NCBI GenBank assembly: GCA_040387055.1
Contig: JAZKEM010000033.1
Span: forward strand, 1 to 13,195
Direction of reading: 5' to 3'
DNA from: Stenotrophobium sp040387055
GTDB lineage: Bacteria > Pseudomonadota > Gammaproteobacteria > Nevskiales > Nevskiaceae
Length of the DNA stretch: 13,195 nucleotides
Shown: positions 13,143-13,195 of the stretch, one piece after another
How the letters are laid out: each line of letters starts with the position of its first letter
Position numbering within the stretch: position 1 is the stretch's first letter
The notes under the pieces: generated by a model
What the model was told of the DNA's origin: nothing
What the model saw: only the letters and a program-made list of their open reading frames with translations
The model's database searches: none
Program-made: the position numbers and the translations under genes

Positions 13143-13195
13143 CTCAAGCTCCTGCTGTCATCAAGCCTTGTACGCCATCCCACAATAATTTCACT

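Noticed and set aside
1..13195. CRISPR array, toxin-antitoxin pair, defence island, phage or insertion sequence
   Set aside because: No regularly spaced direct repeats, transposase or integrase motifs, or recognised defence or toxin genes were seen on either strand.

Overview
The window looks like ordinary chromosomal DNA of a moderately GC-rich gammaproteobacterium, most plausibly Xanthomonadales/Nevskiales-like. This is an inference from the gene set (AlkB with rubredoxin, a POT transporter with an extra C-terminal loop, type II homoserine kinase, DUF4394 lipoprotein) and not a measured placement. Coding density is high, genes carry good Shine-Dalgarno sites, and I see no rRNA, tRNA, CRISPR array, transposase, phage gene or frameshifted gene.

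Layout. 1-830 (minus) is the 5' part of metH, the homocysteine-binding domain of cobalamin-dependent methionine synthase. A 247-base divergent intergenic region with candidate promoters and a nested inverted repeat separates it from alkB (1078-2241), an integral-membrane alkane 1-monooxygenase. A terminator-like hairpin follows alkB, then a rubredoxin gene (2313-2477), the likely electron donor to AlkB, directly abutting ppnP (2478-2789). After a strong terminator lies a 226-base gap rich in hairpins, then a DUF4394 lipoprotein gene (3062-3949) with its own terminator.

4055-7645 reads as one unit: a membrane-anchored M20 metallopeptidase, a small YggU/DUF167 protein whose start overlaps the peptidase stop, and a proton-dependent oligopeptide (POT) transporter. 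This suggests peptide uptake and hydrolysis. Next are two genes (7756-8424 and 8630-8986) for secreted proteins with Ala/Pro-rich linkers of different length and related C-terminal SH3b-like domains; they are the least explained genes here.

9071-12661 looks like a second unit: homoserine kinase (threonine synthesis) followed by two different MFS symporters, one of the MHS type and one of the AAHS/sugar-porter type. A REP-like inverted repeat sits exactly between the converging stop codons of the second symporter and a minus-strand PaaI-type hotdog thioesterase gene (12714-13142).

I did not find a convincing new multi-gene system. The best leads are the paired SH3b-like secreted proteins, the structured gap before the DUF4394 gene, the rubredoxin-ppnP pairing, the ~90-residue loop in the POT transporter, and the repeat that supplies a stop codon.
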